From an uncultured Flavihumibacter sp. (lineage in GTDB: Bacteria > Bacteroidota > Bacteroidia > Chitinophagales > Chitinophagaceae), in assembly GCA_902168105.1 (NCBI GenBank), contig CABHOY010000071.1, positions 124,001 through 188,000 of the forward strand: DNA of 64,000 nt, read 5' to 3'. This document shows, one piece after another, positions 46,377 to 56,400 of the stretch. The translations under genes and the position numbers were made by a program. The first letter of the stretch is position 1; each line of letters opens with the position of its first letter. The notes beneath the pieces are model-generated. The model searched no databases. It was not told where the DNA came from and was given only the letters and a program-made list of their open reading frames with translations.

Positions 46377-46955
46377 ATGTTACCCGAAATAAAAATTCAG
46401 AAGGAAGAGATCCTGTCAGATAACTGGTATATACTTCGCAAGTTTACGTACGATTTCAAACTAAAGAACGGCAACTGGCAAACCCAGTCCCGAGAGGCCT
46501 ATGACCGTGGGAACGGCGCTGTGATCCTGCTGTACAATGCCGGGCAGAAGTCTGTTATCCTTACACGTCAGTTCCGGCTGCCTTCCTTTGTCAATGGCAA
46601 TCCCTCCGGTATGCTGATCGAAGCCTGCGCCGGTCTGCTGGATAAGGACAGTCCCGAAGACTGCATCCGCCGGGAGGTAGAGGAAGAGACAGGGTACAAG
46701 GTGTCTCATGTCCGCAAGATCTTCGAGGCTTATATGTCGCCCGGTTCAGTTACTGAGATCCTCTATTTTTTCATCGCTGAGTATGCCGCCAGTATGAAAG
46801 TAAATGAGGGCGGAGGTGTAGAACATGAACAGGAGGAGATTGAAGTACTCGAGCTTCCCTTTGAGAAGGCGCTGACTATGATAGACGACGGTGGGATCAG
46901 GGACGCTAAGACAATTATGCTGCTGCAACACCTCCGGTTGAAAGGGATACTTTGA
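46377..46955 (+). CDS. nudK: Nudix hydrolase, NudK-type (GDP-sugar pyrophosphatase-like)
   Basis: A 192-residue Nudix protein. The Nudix box lies at residues 86-107 (GLLDKDSPEDCIRREVEEETG) with the REVEEETG metal-binding core; one residue is inserted relative to the strict GX5E spacing. RGNGAVILLYNAGQKSVILTRQFRLP and GNPSGMLIEACAGLLD resemble GDP-mannose pyrophosphatase NudK, which splits GDP-mannose into mannose-1-phosphate and GMP. It is cytosolic and probably has its own promoter. Confidence 0.85.
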   Translation: MLPEIKIQKEEILSDNWYILRKFTYDFKLKNGNWQTQSREAYDRGNGAVILLYNAGQKSVILTRQFRLPSFVNGNPSGMLIEACAGLLDKDSPEDCIRREVEEETGYKVSHVRKIFEAYMSPGSVTEILYFFIAEYAASMKVNEGGGVEHEQEEIEVLELPFEKALTMIDDGGIRDAKTIMLLQHLRLKGIL

Positions 46956-47221
46956 GTTATGTAACCCTTTAGCATAAATTACTATATTTACAACATCAAT
47001 ATTACTTCCACATATCTGAATGGGATTGCCAGGATCCCTGTTGCCGGATAGTAACACAGCTATTCAACCTGTCCGACATTGGCAGGAGTGTTACTATACA
47101 TTAGCCTCTACAGGCTACGGGACATTATGTTCCTGATCTTCATTTTATGATTCTCGCTAACCGCTGTTTAACAATTGTTTACGGCTGGCGGCGTCCATTT
47201 TTATTCTAAAAATCAATACTT

Positions 47222-47779
47222 ATGTCAATACGATCCAATAAGGAGATTGTACTGGAAATGTACCGTCGTATGATCGGTGGCCGGGACCTCTCTTTGATCG
47301 ATACCTATATCGGTGACCGGTATATCCAGCATAGCGCCATGTTACGGGACGGTAAGACGGGATTACGGGAAGCACTGGAACAGTTAAAACAGTTACCACC
47401 ATCCGTGGAACGGGCTTCTCCGGTAGTTTGTGCTATCGCTGAAGGCGATTTTGTGGCCTTACTGCTGGACATCACACTAATGGGAAGGGCTTTACTCGTT
47501 ATTGATCTTTTCCGCCTGGAAGAGGGCCTGATCGTGGAGCATTGGGACGCCATCCGGGAAAAAGACCTCGTTACCGCAACAACAGACCTCTCGGGGATGA
47601 AGGTACACAGGGTTGTAAGGGAAAATAACTGGACCCTTTTGCAATCAACAGGGGACATGCAAAGTGCGCCTCATGTCTGCTACGACATTTTCAGGTCGGA
47701 GGGGTGCATAGTACAGGAGCAGATCAGGATCGTACAGGCCATCCCGCAGGTACTACCCCACGGTAATGGCATGATCTGA
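47222..47779 (+). CDS. SnoaL-like (NTF2-fold) protein
   Basis: A 185-residue protein. Residues 5-125 fit the SnoaL/NTF2-like fold: the opening NKEIVLEMYRRMIGGRDLSLIDTYI, then YIQHSAMLRDGKTGLREAL, a central GDFVALLLDITLMGRALLVIDLFRLEEG and IVEHWDAIRE. This motif order (HS...G...GD.V...D.FR...G.I.EHWD) is shared by small proteins of uncertain role, sometimes polyketide cyclases. The last 55 residues are an extra piece that I cannot place. It is followed by a strong terminator and stands alone on its strand. Confidence 0.8.
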   Translation: MSIRSNKEIVLEMYRRMIGGRDLSLIDTYIGDRYIQHSAMLRDGKTGLREALEQLKQLPPSVERASPVVCAIAEGDFVALLLDITLMGRALLVIDLFRLEEGLIVEHWDAIREKDLVTATTDLSGMKVHRVVRENNWTLLQSTGDMQSAPHVCYDIFRSEGCIVQEQIRIVQAIPQVLPHGNGMI

Positions 47780-47819
47780 TAGCCCTGTGTTTGCAAAGGG
47801 CGCCATTTCGCTTGATTGT

Positions 47820-47860
47820 AAAGTCCTGGTTCCTGCTGATGCATGAGCCAGGACTTTTTC
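47820..47860 (+). terminator. Terminator after the SnoaL-like gene
   Basis: AAAGTCCTGG (47820-47829) pairs with CCAGGACTTT (47848-47857) and a T run follows. It lies 40 bp after the stop. Confidence 0.85.
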
Positions 47861-47939
47861 AATGGAATTATTTGCAGGCTTCCTGGTGTTTTGGCTTAGC
47901 TGGCCTTTGACCCCGGTTGATCCTGGTTCCATTTCTATA

Positions 47940-48031
47940 TCTAAAGGCAGTCTACGCCGTTGTTACACCGTTGTTTCTATATCGATCGATATAGAAACAA
48001 CGGTGTAACAACGGCGTAGACTGCCTTTAGA
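47940..48031. repeat. 92-bp perfect palindrome without spacer
   Basis: Each base from 47940 to 47985 is complementary to its mirror base from 48031 down to 47986, with no mismatch and no loop; the centre is ATCGATCGAT. Inside each arm, CCGTTGTT occurs twice (at 47967 and, after ACA, at 47979 approximately). Just outside, TTTCTATAT (47932-47940) repeats a sequence found near the centre. The 586-bp gap around it otherwise holds only a terminator (left), a promoter (right) and no gene. Confidence 0.95.
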
Positions 48032-48308
48032 ACGTAGGTTTAATCCTGATCGCATCTAATCCGGAGGCTTTTCGAAGACTGGGATCATTGAAACATGAAA
48101 CCGGAACGCTGTTAGGCTGATGCCCCTGTTTCTTATACTATCTTATCCTTACCATGCCTGTGTCAAGTCCAGCTCATGTCCACCTCAACTCCATGTAAAC
48201 AGCATACTTACTTCGCGTCTGTCGTGGTTTTCGCCTTATGGATAGCTGGTTTGTATCCATATGTTAAAATAACATCATAACAACTTCAGGTTTAAACAGA
48301 TATTTCCA

Positions 48309-48338
48309 TTGGTAAAGGATGATTTTGTCTTAATTTTG
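48309..48338 (+). promoter_or_regulatory. Promoter of the HPP-family gene
   Basis: TTG at 48309-48311, 19 bp, then TAATTTTG at 48331-48338. Both elements and their spacing fit the Bacteroidota primary promoter. Transcription should begin near 48345, 22 bp before the start codon. Confidence 0.65.
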
Positions 48339-48366
48339 CGCCCTTAACGGGAATACAGGGAAAATA

Positions 48367-48948
48367 ATGAGAAAAAAGGTGAAGCGGCACATGCGCAGGG
48401 TGAGGTATGTGCTGTACAAAGAGACATTGCTTGACTTCAGAGAACATGTCTGGACTTTTCTGGGCGCATTTACCGGAATCGGGTTGATCGGATTTCTGCA
48501 AAGCAAGTTTTTGTCACCTTCAGATAACCTGTTCCTCATTGGCTCGTTCGGAGCATCCTCTGTACTCATTTACGGGATCATTAACAGTCCGCTGGCTCAA
48601 CCCAGGAACCTGGTAGGCGGCCATGTGATCTGCGCCCTGGTAGGGGTTACCGTTTATAAACTGATCCCGGGCGAATTATGGTTGTCCGCAGCCCTGTCGG
48701 TAGCCCTGTGTATTGTAATGATGCAGATCACCAAAACATTGCATCCTCCCGGTGGGGCCACAGCACTGATCGCTAATATAGGATCAGAAAAGATCAAGGC
48801 CATGGGATATCTCTATGTGCTCAGCCCTGTCCTGTCGGGTGTATTGATCCTGTTATTGGTAGCCCTTATCTTCAATAACGTGACTTCTCACAGAAAATAT
48901 CCTCACCACCGCATCTGGCATACCTCCCGAAGAAGGCGCGCCCACTAG
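48367..48948 (+). CDS. HPP-family integral membrane protein
   Basis: A 193-residue protein with a basic N-terminus (MRKKVKRHMRRVRY) and four to five membrane segments. The family motif LHPPGGATAL is present (about residue 140), with LIGSFGASSVLIYGI and SPLAQPRNLVGGHVICALVG, both typical of the HPP family. Some HPP proteins transport nitrite in cyanobacteria and plants; whether this one does is unknown. There is no C-terminal CBS domain. The end is basic (SRRRRAH). Its promoter is well formed. Confidence 0.9.
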   Translation: MRKKVKRHMRRVRYVLYKETLLDFREHVWTFLGAFTGIGLIGFLQSKFLSPSDNLFLIGSFGASSVLIYGIINSPLAQPRNLVGGHVICALVGVTVYKLIPGELWLSAALSVALCIVMMQITKTLHPPGGATALIANIGSEKIKAMGYLYVLSPVLSGVLILLLVALIFNNVTSHRKYPHHRIWHTSRRRRAH

Positions 48949-49114
48949 CCTTTTTATTTGTATGATCAGTCCATTGAAGACTACGTAATTCATATGAATT
49001 AGAAAATGAACAAAATGAACAAGGCCTGTAATAATGGCCAGGGAATGGCTAATGATTGAATGGAAATAATACTAATTTTAGCACCATTACTCAACGACCA
49101 TTCCAGAAAACCAA

Positions 49115-49891
49115 ATGAAAAACATCTACCCTTGTTTCCACAACCATTTATTTGCATGTGTTATTGTTCTGTTTGCCTTGGGCATAACCAGTTGCTCAAA
49201 GGACGATGATGAGAATCCGACTCCCAATCCTGATCTGAACGAATTGTATGCCCTTTCCATCAGCGACGCCATGGTAGATAACAGCTCAGAATCGATAGAC
49301 ACGCTCTGGCCTGTCGCCATCAACAACCCCAATGTGCAATGGAAAACCATCAACGGACAAGCTTATGTACTGATGGCCACCTTCATGAAGTACCCGGAAA
49401 GCTTTCCTGCCGGAGATTCCATCACCACTACCTGGGGAGACTCCTGGTTCTTCATCCCTTTACAGATGCAGCGCAAACTGGGACCCGGTTTTACCGCGAC
49501 CTCCGATACAATTCAGCGTATCAGTCAGTTGCTGGGACTTCCGCCCAGAAACAGCCAGAGTAATACACACATCGCCCAGGTATGGGTCCATGCAGAACGC
49601 CTCTTCCGGCCTGCAGGCGATACCGCCATCACAACTACTACCACCGGGGCTACACTGGTGAACACCGTGCCTCCGGAGTATAGGGCATGGTTTAATAATA
49701 ATATTATTTATTCCTACTATCGCCCCCTGAACTCCCCCACAGATTACTACTACCCCTGGACAAGGCTCGGCTACACCTACGATTGGGCGCCGGGAGCAAA
49801 CAAGGTAGGTCTGAGTGAATACGTGCTGAAAGCAAGTTCAGGATGCTGGGTAGAAAGTACAACTACAGCAGCAGGCTTTTTCCAAAATTAG
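49115..49891 (+). CDS. Unknown lipoprotein, 258 aa
   Basis: I do not recognise a family. The signal (NHLFACVIVLFALGITSCSKDDDENPTPNP) has a lipobox Cys at about residue 28 and an acidic linker, which suggests surface export in Bacteroidota. The rest is a single globular domain with distinctive stretches: TTTWGDSWFFIPLQMQRKLG, RISQLLGLPPRNSQSNTHIA and YYYPWTRLGYTYDWAPG. No catalytic motif or repeat is visible. It stands alone with a strong terminator after it. A TAATTTTA sequence 35 bp before the start could be a weak -7 element. Confidence 0.7.
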   Translation: MKNIYPCFHNHLFACVIVLFALGITSCSKDDDENPTPNPDLNELYALSISDAMVDNSSESIDTLWPVAINNPNVQWKTINGQAYVLMATFMKYPESFPAGDSITTTWGDSWFFIPLQMQRKLGPGFTATSDTIQRISQLLGLPPRNSQSNTHIAQVWVHAERLFRPAGDTAITTTTTGATLVNTVPPEYRAWFNNNIIYSYYRPLNSPTDYYYPWTRLGYTYDWAPGANKVGLSEYVLKASSGCWVESTTTAAGFFQN

Positions 49892-49920
49892 TGGTCAGTC
49901 AATTCGAATAGTAAAGAAAA

Positions 49921-49960
49921 GGAGTTGTCTCAGTTAATTTTGAGACAACTCCTCATTTTA
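49921..49960. terminator. Bidirectional terminator between convergent genes
   Basis: Perfect 12-bp arms GGAGTTGTCTCA (49921-49932) and TGAGACAACTCC (49941-49952) with an 8-base loop. They separate the lipoprotein gene from the convergent AHSA1-type gene. Confidence 0.8.
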
Positions 49961-49996
49961 TAAGAAATACAATGTTTATATTATTTCAACCGGTAG

Positions 49997-50419
49997 TTAG
50001 TTAGCTTCTGTATACTTTTTGAAGTTATCCAGTATCGCCTGCCAGCCACTCTGTTGCATGTCAACAGGATGTGTGTCCTCCGCTTCAAATGTTTCCACTA
50101 CCTTAGTAGCATCTCCAATGGTGCTGAAAAGGATACTCACCTTTCTTTCATCGCCCAGGGTGTATTCTATCAGCTTGTGCTCTTTCACCTGTGTATACAC
50201 GCCGCCAAAATCGAAACTGAAACTACCATCCTTCGCTGCCATCGTTGTGCTAAACGTTCCGCCCGTACGCAGGTCATTTTCTGCCTTAGGCGCATGCCAG
50301 TCTTCTGAAGCAAATGCCCATTTCTTAATATGTTCTGGCTCATTCCAGTATTCCCATACTTTTGCTACTGGCGCCTCGATTGTGCTTTCTACTGTAATTG
50401 CGGTTTTTGTCGTTGTCAT
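49997..50419 (-). CDS. SRPBCC/AHSA1-type protein (activator of Hsp90 ATPase-like)
   Basis: A 140-residue single-domain protein. The opening AITVESTIEAPVAKVWEYWNEPEHIKKW is the hallmark of the AHSA1/SRPBCC group; GGTFSTTMAAKDGSFSFDFGGVYTQV and the final GWQAILDNFKKYTE also fit. The fold is a helix-grip with a hydrophobic cavity; the ligand is unknown. A plus-strand frame of similar length (50019-50435) is only a shadow. It stands alone between two terminators. Confidence 0.9.
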   Translation of the reverse strand: MTTTKTAITVESTIEAPVAKVWEYWNEPEHIKKWAFASEDWHAPKAENDLRTGGTFSTTMAAKDGSFSFDFGGVYTQVKEHKLIEYTLGDERKVSILFSTIGDATKVVETFEAEDTHPVDMQQSGWQAILDNFKKYTEAN

Positions 50420-50583
50420 ATCAGAGCGTTTTTAGTTTGATCATTTGTCGTTGTTGTTAACACTACAAACTTACGGCGGCAAAGCAACAGACAGGAGGGG
50501 TGAAAAAGACAAAGAGGAGGCGTTTTACGACCTGGACGGTAAGACCAGTCCAAAAGCTATCCGACAAGCTAAATAAGCGGTAT

Positions 50584-50632
50584 AAAAAAGCGTCTTATAA
50601 AACGTACAACCGTTTCATAAGACGCTTTCTGA
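50584..50632 (-). terminator. Terminator of locus 4
   Basis: AAAGCGTCTTAT (50587-50598) pairs with ATAAGACGCTTT (50617-50628), with inner AAACG/CGTTT pairing. In minus-strand reading a T run (TTTTTT) follows. It ends the SusC/SusD/PI-PLC transcript. Confidence 0.88.
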
Positions 50633-50653
50633 TTAGCATAGTATAAGGATCAA

Positions 50654-51736
50654 CTATTTGTTGTTCACTGATACTGTATTATTAAATATCGGATTCACCC
50701 TGCAGTACTTCTTGCCATCAAAACTGATCTCATAATCAGACTTGAAATGCGTGCTCTTCTTATAGTAATCAGTTGTAATGATCTGCGCACCTGAATTACA
50801 AGCTGCAATAAAGCTGGACCTGTCATTCAAACGTGCCTCTTTAGTGTCCGAATCAGCCCTGGTGCGGATAATGTAGCCTTTCGTCACCAGGTCCTTGATC
50901 TTCGGATCTTTGGAGTTGTTGATGATCATCATGGCTGCTTCCGGATTACCCGGTTCCGAATTCGAAAACATAATACGGCCTTTCAGAGAAGGGTGACCTG
51001 CGATATACTGGTCCCTTTTAGCCTCTTTGGCATCAAGAATGAAAGCGAACTTGCCTTCCACTGCTTTTAAAGCGGGCCAGTTGTCATGCAGTACTGCTTC
51101 TTCCAGTGTATTGTATTGGCCTCTGATCATATCGGGAGTGATGATATGTTCTTTGCCCAGTCCTTCTACTAACGCTTTATCCAGCTTATCATAAAGTTCG
51201 CTGGTGAAAGGTTCAGGTACGGTAAGTTCTGTGTTTTTGCCTGCTCCGTCTTTAGGTTCCAGTGTAATGAAAACAGGATAGTGGTCAGGATGTTTTTCTG
51301 ACCATGCTTTCAATACCGCAAGGCAGTTCTTCAGTGTCAGATAATCATTGCGGAAGTCCAGGTCCTGAACATGTAATACTTTGAACCCTGGTTCGAGCAT
51401 AACGCCCTTCTCATCATAGGGGGCCTGTCCTTTTACCCAATCGAGGCCTTTAGGATGTGCATATTTACCACCTTTCTCATCTCCGTAAACATCGATCTCC
51501 AGGTTGCGTAAACCCATATCAAGTTGTTCAGCCAGGGGAATGTGCTCATAATCGATCTTGCTGGCAGATACAGAATCCTTGTGCTGGAACATTTTGAACA
51601 ACGCCGGATCAATAGCTTGCTTGTAACTGTTGTGTGAACCAATGACCTGGATCCTGTTCATCTTCATACTGTCTGGTACGTCGTTGTGTAGCAGGCTCAT
51701 TGCTGCCACCAATACCAATCCTGAAAGAACCTTCAT
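50654..51736 (-). CDS. PI-PLC-like phosphodiesterase (Ca-dependent PI-PLC type), secreted
   Basis: A 360-residue protein with a signal peptide (MKVLSGLVLVAAMSLLHND). RIQVIGSHNSYK places the general-acid/base H35; LAEQLDMGLRNLEIDVYGD gives E80 and D82, and FKVLHVQDLDFRNDYLTLKNCLAVLKAW with HPDHYPVFITLEPKDGAG completes the PI-PLC (TIM-barrel) pattern of the Ca-dependent PI-PLC family. Such enzymes cut phosphoinositides or related phosphodiesters. It is the last gene of the SusC/SusD unit of locus 4, 115 bp after SusD with a hairpin between, which suggests that the pair imports a product of this enzyme. Confidence 0.88.
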   Translation of the reverse strand: MKVLSGLVLVAAMSLLHNDVPDSMKMNRIQVIGSHNSYKQAIDPALFKMFQHKDSVSASKIDYEHIPLAEQLDMGLRNLEIDVYGDEKGGKYAHPKGLDWVKGQAPYDEKGVMLEPGFKVLHVQDLDFRNDYLTLKNCLAVLKAWSEKHPDHYPVFITLEPKDGAGKNTELTVPEPFTSELYDKLDKALVEGLGKEHIITPDMIRGQYNTLEEAVLHDNWPALKAVEGKFAFILDAKEAKRDQYIAGHPSLKGRIMFSNSEPGNPEAAMMIINNSKDPKIKDLVTKGYIIRTRADSDTKEARLNDRSSFIAACNSGAQIITTDYYKKSTHFKSDYEISFDGKKYCRVNPIFNNTVSVNNK

Positions 51737-51753
51737 TATTATATTTTTTTTTA

Positions 51754-51782
51754 AACAGCCGGCCTTTTAAAGGCCGGCTGTT
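51754..51782 (-). other. Strong intercistronic hairpin before the PI-PLC start
   Basis: AACAGCCGGCCTTT and AAAGGCCGGCTGTT pair perfectly (14 bp) around one base. In the minus-strand mRNA it ends 17 bases before the AUG and is followed by an A-rich stretch, so it is not a terminator in that direction. It may protect or separate the PI-PLC part of the transcript. Confidence 0.7.
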
Positions 51783-51851
51783 GGGTTTCTTATGATCTAT
51801 CGTTTATTATACAGCACCTGCAATGTTTCAGGGAACTGTTTATAATTTCGT

Positions 51852-53450
51852 TTACTGCTCGTAACCCGGGTTCTGTCTCAGGTTACCATTCAGCCTGATC
51901 TCCGTGATAGGAATAGGATAAAGTCTTCTTCTCTCATCCTTATTCATGCTTAGGTTGTCATTTGGCAAAGGATATTCTTTTTCAAAGAGGCCAAAGCGGA
52001 TCAGGTCATTACGACGCCATCCTTCCCAAGACAGTTCACGGGCACGTTCATCCAGTAATGCCGGCAATGTGATGCCTGCAACTGTAGGAGCACCAGCCCT
52101 GGTACGCAGCAAGTTAACTAAATAGTCAGGAGTTTGCAAGGCACCGTTAGCGGTAGTTGGTGCTGCTCCACGCAGAATAGCTTCAGCCTTCATCAGGTAA
52201 ACGTCCGCAAGCCGGAATACCGGTACGTCATTTCCATTCAGACGGCTGGCCTGGATAATGGTAGGATCCGGGTAGTACTTGATAGAACGCACACCTGAGG
52301 CCTGACTGGCAATAGTATTACCAACGTCCATTGGTTTTGGTGGTACCAGTACCAGGTCTTTCGTGATCACTACCTGGTCAGTACTGTTTGGATAATATAC
52401 CGGCTGGTTAGTAAAGCCGCCGTTACCATCAGGATAGAACTGAGGACCCAGCAACCAGGTACTGTTCCTTGCATCGTTAGTAAGGTTAAAACGATCGTAA
52501 AACTCTGGCGTAGTGCTCATCGCAATACTCAGACCAACGTTAAAACCATATGCCTGCGCCAGGTAATAGTAGAAACCAAAACGGGTGAACTGGTTACCAG
52601 GTATCTGTTGGTCGTAAGGAATAGCGAAGATGGTCTCGTTGATCTGCGGACCATTATTTGGTAAGAAGATGTCACGGAACCTTGCATCCAGGAAGTAGGT
52701 GTTGTTGTTCTGCACACTGTCGCACATAGCAACAACATCCTGGTTACGTTCAATGCCTGTATAAACAGTTGAGTTCAGATACATCTTCGCCAGCAAAGCA
52801 AATGCCATTGCTTTTGTAGGACGTCCATACTGCAATACGTTGGTAGCAGCATTAGCTGATTTGGACGGCAACTGCTGCGCAATAGCTTTCAGCTCAGACT
52901 CGATGAATTCGAAGATCTTTGCTCTTGGCTGAGTAGATGGTAATGTCGCTACAGGGAAGTCAGTGATGAGCGGCACATTACCGTAAGTGTCCATCATGAA
53001 GAAATAGTACAACGCACGTACTGCCCTTACTTCTGCAATGTTAGCCGCCTTAGTGGTAGTGTCCACGTTAGAAGCCACAGTCAGATTGATCAGACGGTTA
53101 CAGTTGTTGATACCACCGAATCCCCACTGCCAGATACCGGTTACGTTAGGATGATCGAATGTCCAGGTATGATAGTGCAATTGTCTGTACTGGCCACCGT
53201 CGTCGAAGTTACCATCCCTTGCAGGAATGATCGCTTCGTCTGTCGACAGCTCCTGCATACGCCAGTAAGCAACGGCATAGTTGGAGGCCAGGTTTGTATA
53301 CATAGTACCGAGCAAAGCGGCATAGTCCTGAGAGGTAGCAGGGAAGTTGCCGTTTACATACTGTGATTCAACATCCACATCTAATTTCCTGCAGGCGCTA
53401 ACCGTAACCAGTGCTGCAAGCGCTGCGATGAATATATTTCTCTTTTTCAT
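51852..53450 (-). CDS. SusD/RagB-type lipoprotein (locus 4)
   Basis: A 532-residue lipoprotein (MKKRNIFIAALAALVTVSACRK, lipobox Cys20). The RagB/SusD order is clear: IWQWGFGGINNCNRLINLTV, EVRAVRALYYFFMMDTYGNVPLITD, MAFALLAKMYLNS, DVYLMKAEAILRGA and the end LDERARELSWEGWRRNDLIRFGLF ... IPITEIRLNGNLRQNPGYE. It is the ligand-binding partner of the SusC encoded 48 bp upstream. Unlike loci 2 and 3 it is of the classical RagB type. Confidence 0.95.
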   Translation of the reverse strand: MKKRNIFIAALAALVTVSACRKLDVDVESQYVNGNFPATSQDYAALLGTMYTNLASNYAVAYWRMQELSTDEAIIPARDGNFDDGGQYRQLHYHTWTFDHPNVTGIWQWGFGGINNCNRLINLTVASNVDTTTKAANIAEVRAVRALYYFFMMDTYGNVPLITDFPVATLPSTQPRAKIFEFIESELKAIAQQLPSKSANAATNVLQYGRPTKAMAFALLAKMYLNSTVYTGIERNQDVVAMCDSVQNNNTYFLDARFRDIFLPNNGPQINETIFAIPYDQQIPGNQFTRFGFYYYLAQAYGFNVGLSIAMSTTPEFYDRFNLTNDARNSTWLLGPQFYPDGNGGFTNQPVYYPNSTDQVVITKDLVLVPPKPMDVGNTIASQASGVRSIKYYPDPTIIQASRLNGNDVPVFRLADVYLMKAEAILRGAAPTTANGALQTPDYLVNLLRTRAGAPTVAGITLPALLDERARELSWEGWRRNDLIRFGLFEKEYPLPNDNLSMNKDERRRLYPIPITEIRLNGNLRQNPGYEQ

Positions 53451-53498
53451 CCGTTAATATTTTAGTCGTTGTTCCTTGCGGAACATACATTTCCTTAA

Positions 53499-56400
53499 TT
53501 AAAATGAAGCACTCAGGCCCAGGATATAAGTACGTGTTTTAGGATAGAAATTATTGTTGTCAATACCAGGTGTAACACCACCGATGTTGATCTCAGGATC
53601 TATACCACGATACTTGGTGATCACAAAAAGGTTATTGCCGCTGGCATAGAAACGGATGCTCTTTACTGCCTGTGTGTGCGGTTTGAAAGTATAACCCAGT
53701 GTCATGTTGTCCATACGCAGATAAGCGCCGTTCTCTAAGAAGCGGTCAGAGATCAGGTAGGCGTTGATATCTTTGTATGATTCATTCGTAGTAAAGCGCG
53801 GAATGTTCTGCAGTTTGGAATCAACAGGGTTGTTCAGCCCTGCCAGCGTCGCATTCAGGATCTTGTTGCCAGTTACACCACGTACCAGGAAATTCAGATC
53901 GAAGCTCTTATAGTAGAAATTGTTGCTCCATCCAAACATCAGTTTAGGTTGTGCATTACCTGCAAACCTTGCATCTGTGGTTAGCGGCTGCGTAGCAGTA
54001 ACAGAACCATCAGCTTTCTGATAAGTACTTATGCCATCGTTGTTCTTACCCAGGTAATGCCACAGGTTGAACGTACCCAATGCATAACCAGGCTGGATGA
54101 TCTGGCTATAGTTACCGGATTGTCCTTTACCGCCCAGCTGCGCAGTCTGAATATAGTTGATAGCAAACTTCTCGTTGGACAGGTTCGTGATCTCGTTCTT
54201 ATTGTGTGCCAGGTTGAAGTTCGTTCTCCACGTAAAGCCGTGTGATTTCACTACTGTAGCGCTCAATGACAGTTCGATACCGCTGTTTTTGATGCTACCC
54301 ACGTTGGCAGTATAAGTTGGCACGAAATACTGTGTAGTAGATACAGGATACTGATCATAGATCAGGTCAGAGGTCTTCTTGATATAGTAATCAATTGAAC
54401 CGCTGATCCTGTCTTTCAGGATACCGAAGTCCAGACCGATATTGGTAGTAGCAGTAGCTTCCCATTTCAGGTCAGGGTTGTCGTTACGTACAGGGCCGAT
54501 AGCGTTCGTGATGTTACCATTGTACAGGAACTTGGAGTTACCTGCAGGCGTGCCGTATATCAGCAGGGAAGAGAATGCGTTGAAGCCGGCGCTGTTACCA
54601 GATACGCCATAACCAGCTCTCAGTTTCAGTACGGTGATAGCAGGAATGTTCTTCATGAAATTCTCACTGCTGATGTTCCATCCTGCAGAAACAGCAGGGA
54701 AGTATCCCCAACGGTTGTTAATACCAAATGCAGATGATCCGTCATTCCTCAAAGAGGCCATGAAGAGATATTTGTCGGCATATGAATATTGTACACGACC
54801 ATAGTAAGAGATCAGTCTGAGTGTAGAGATCGGATTATTGTCGAAAGCTATTTGTGATGTATTCGCCGGATTGGAAAGGAATAAGTTGTTATAAGTCAGA
54901 TTATCATTGGAGAAATTCTGCGTGCTGATACCGAAACCATCATTGGTACGGTCCTGCTGGAAAGTATAACCAGCAAGCAATTTCAGGCTGTTAGCGCCAA
55001 AGGTCTTATCGTAGTTAAAGTAAGACTCCAGTACTGTACTTGTATTCAGGTAAGATCTCCTTGTTGCCAGACCATTCAGGTTAACAGCCAGGCCTGAAGC
55101 ATGGTTGAAATAACTGTTATAGTTGTTCTGGTTCCTCTGGCTGGATAATGATAAAGTATATTTCAGCCCTTTAATGATATCAACCTGTGCCAGACCGGTG
55201 ATCAGTGTTTTGTTATCATCAGTTTTGATGAAGTTGTTATCGATCAGTGACAGCGGGTTCAGTGTACCGCTACCAGTCCTCGCATAATATTCTTTGTAAG
55301 TACCATCGGGATTGAAAGGGCTTACTGTTGGCAAATAGAACAACATGTTGGACAATACCTGTGATTGTACAATGTCATTGCCTTTAGTGTGGCTGTTTGT
55401 TACGGTCAGCCCTAAACGGAAACGGTTATCGAAGAAACGCTGATTAACGTAACCCCTTACAGTAGTGCGTTCCAGTGAAGTATTCTTGAGGATACCATCA
55501 TTCTTCAGATAGTTGAAACTACCGCCATATTCGGTGTTAGCGTTAGAACCACCGAAAGAAACGTTATGATTGGTAGAATAGCCTTTTCTTTCCACCAGTT
55601 TCTGCCAGTTCGTGTTAGAACCGTCGTCATTCAGTACAGGAATTAAGGTCTGGCCGTTCTTTTTAAGATAGTCACGCAGTTCATCGCCGGTCAGCATATC
55701 CAGTTGTTTAGACACTTCTTCCATAGCTACATATGCATTGTAGGAAAGTCTTGTCTGACCTGTTTTTGCTTTTTTGGTCGTAACGATGATCACACCATTA
55801 GCAGCACGTGCACCATAGATAGCGGTAGCAGCAGCGTCTTTTAACACATCGATGCTCTCAATGTCAGCAGGGGCCAGCAGATCGATGGATGCACCAGGTA
55901 CACCATCTATTACATAGAAAGGTTCCATTGCACCACCGGTAGTACGGATAGTGGAAGGCCCTCTGAGTACCACAGCAGGAGATGCGTTGGGGTCGCCACT
56001 CTTGGTCACGTTAAGACCAGCTACTTTACCTTGTAATAATTCGGCTGGAGTTGTGAGTACGCCCTGATTGAATTCTTCTGATTTGATGGTAGTAATTGAT
56101 CCTGTTACATCCTTTTTACTGGCGGTGCCATAACCGATCACCACTACATCTTTCAATTGTTTTGTATCAGTAACGAGTGTTACATTGATCACTTTTCTGT
56201 CTCCGGCAGTGATCTCTTTTGGAAGGGATCCCATTAATGTAAAGAGGATCACATCTTCCTGCCCTTTAACGACAATTGTGTAGGCTCCGTTTGCATTTGT
56301 AATTGTCCCGTTACTTGTTCCCTTGATGGAAACGGTCACCCCGGGAAGAGGTGCATTGTTCTCGTCTGTTACTATACCTTTAATAGTAGTGCCATTCGTT

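Noticed and set aside
47048..47097. Inverted repeat ATAGTAACAC / GTGTTACTAT with an inner CCTGTC/GGCAGG stem
   Set aside because: It could be a terminator for the NudK-like gene, but there is no T run on either side and it is about 90 bp past the stop, so it was not called.
50019..50435. 138-codon frame opposite the AHSA1-type gene
   Set aside because: It mirrors the real gene in antisense; the minus-strand frame has clear family motifs.
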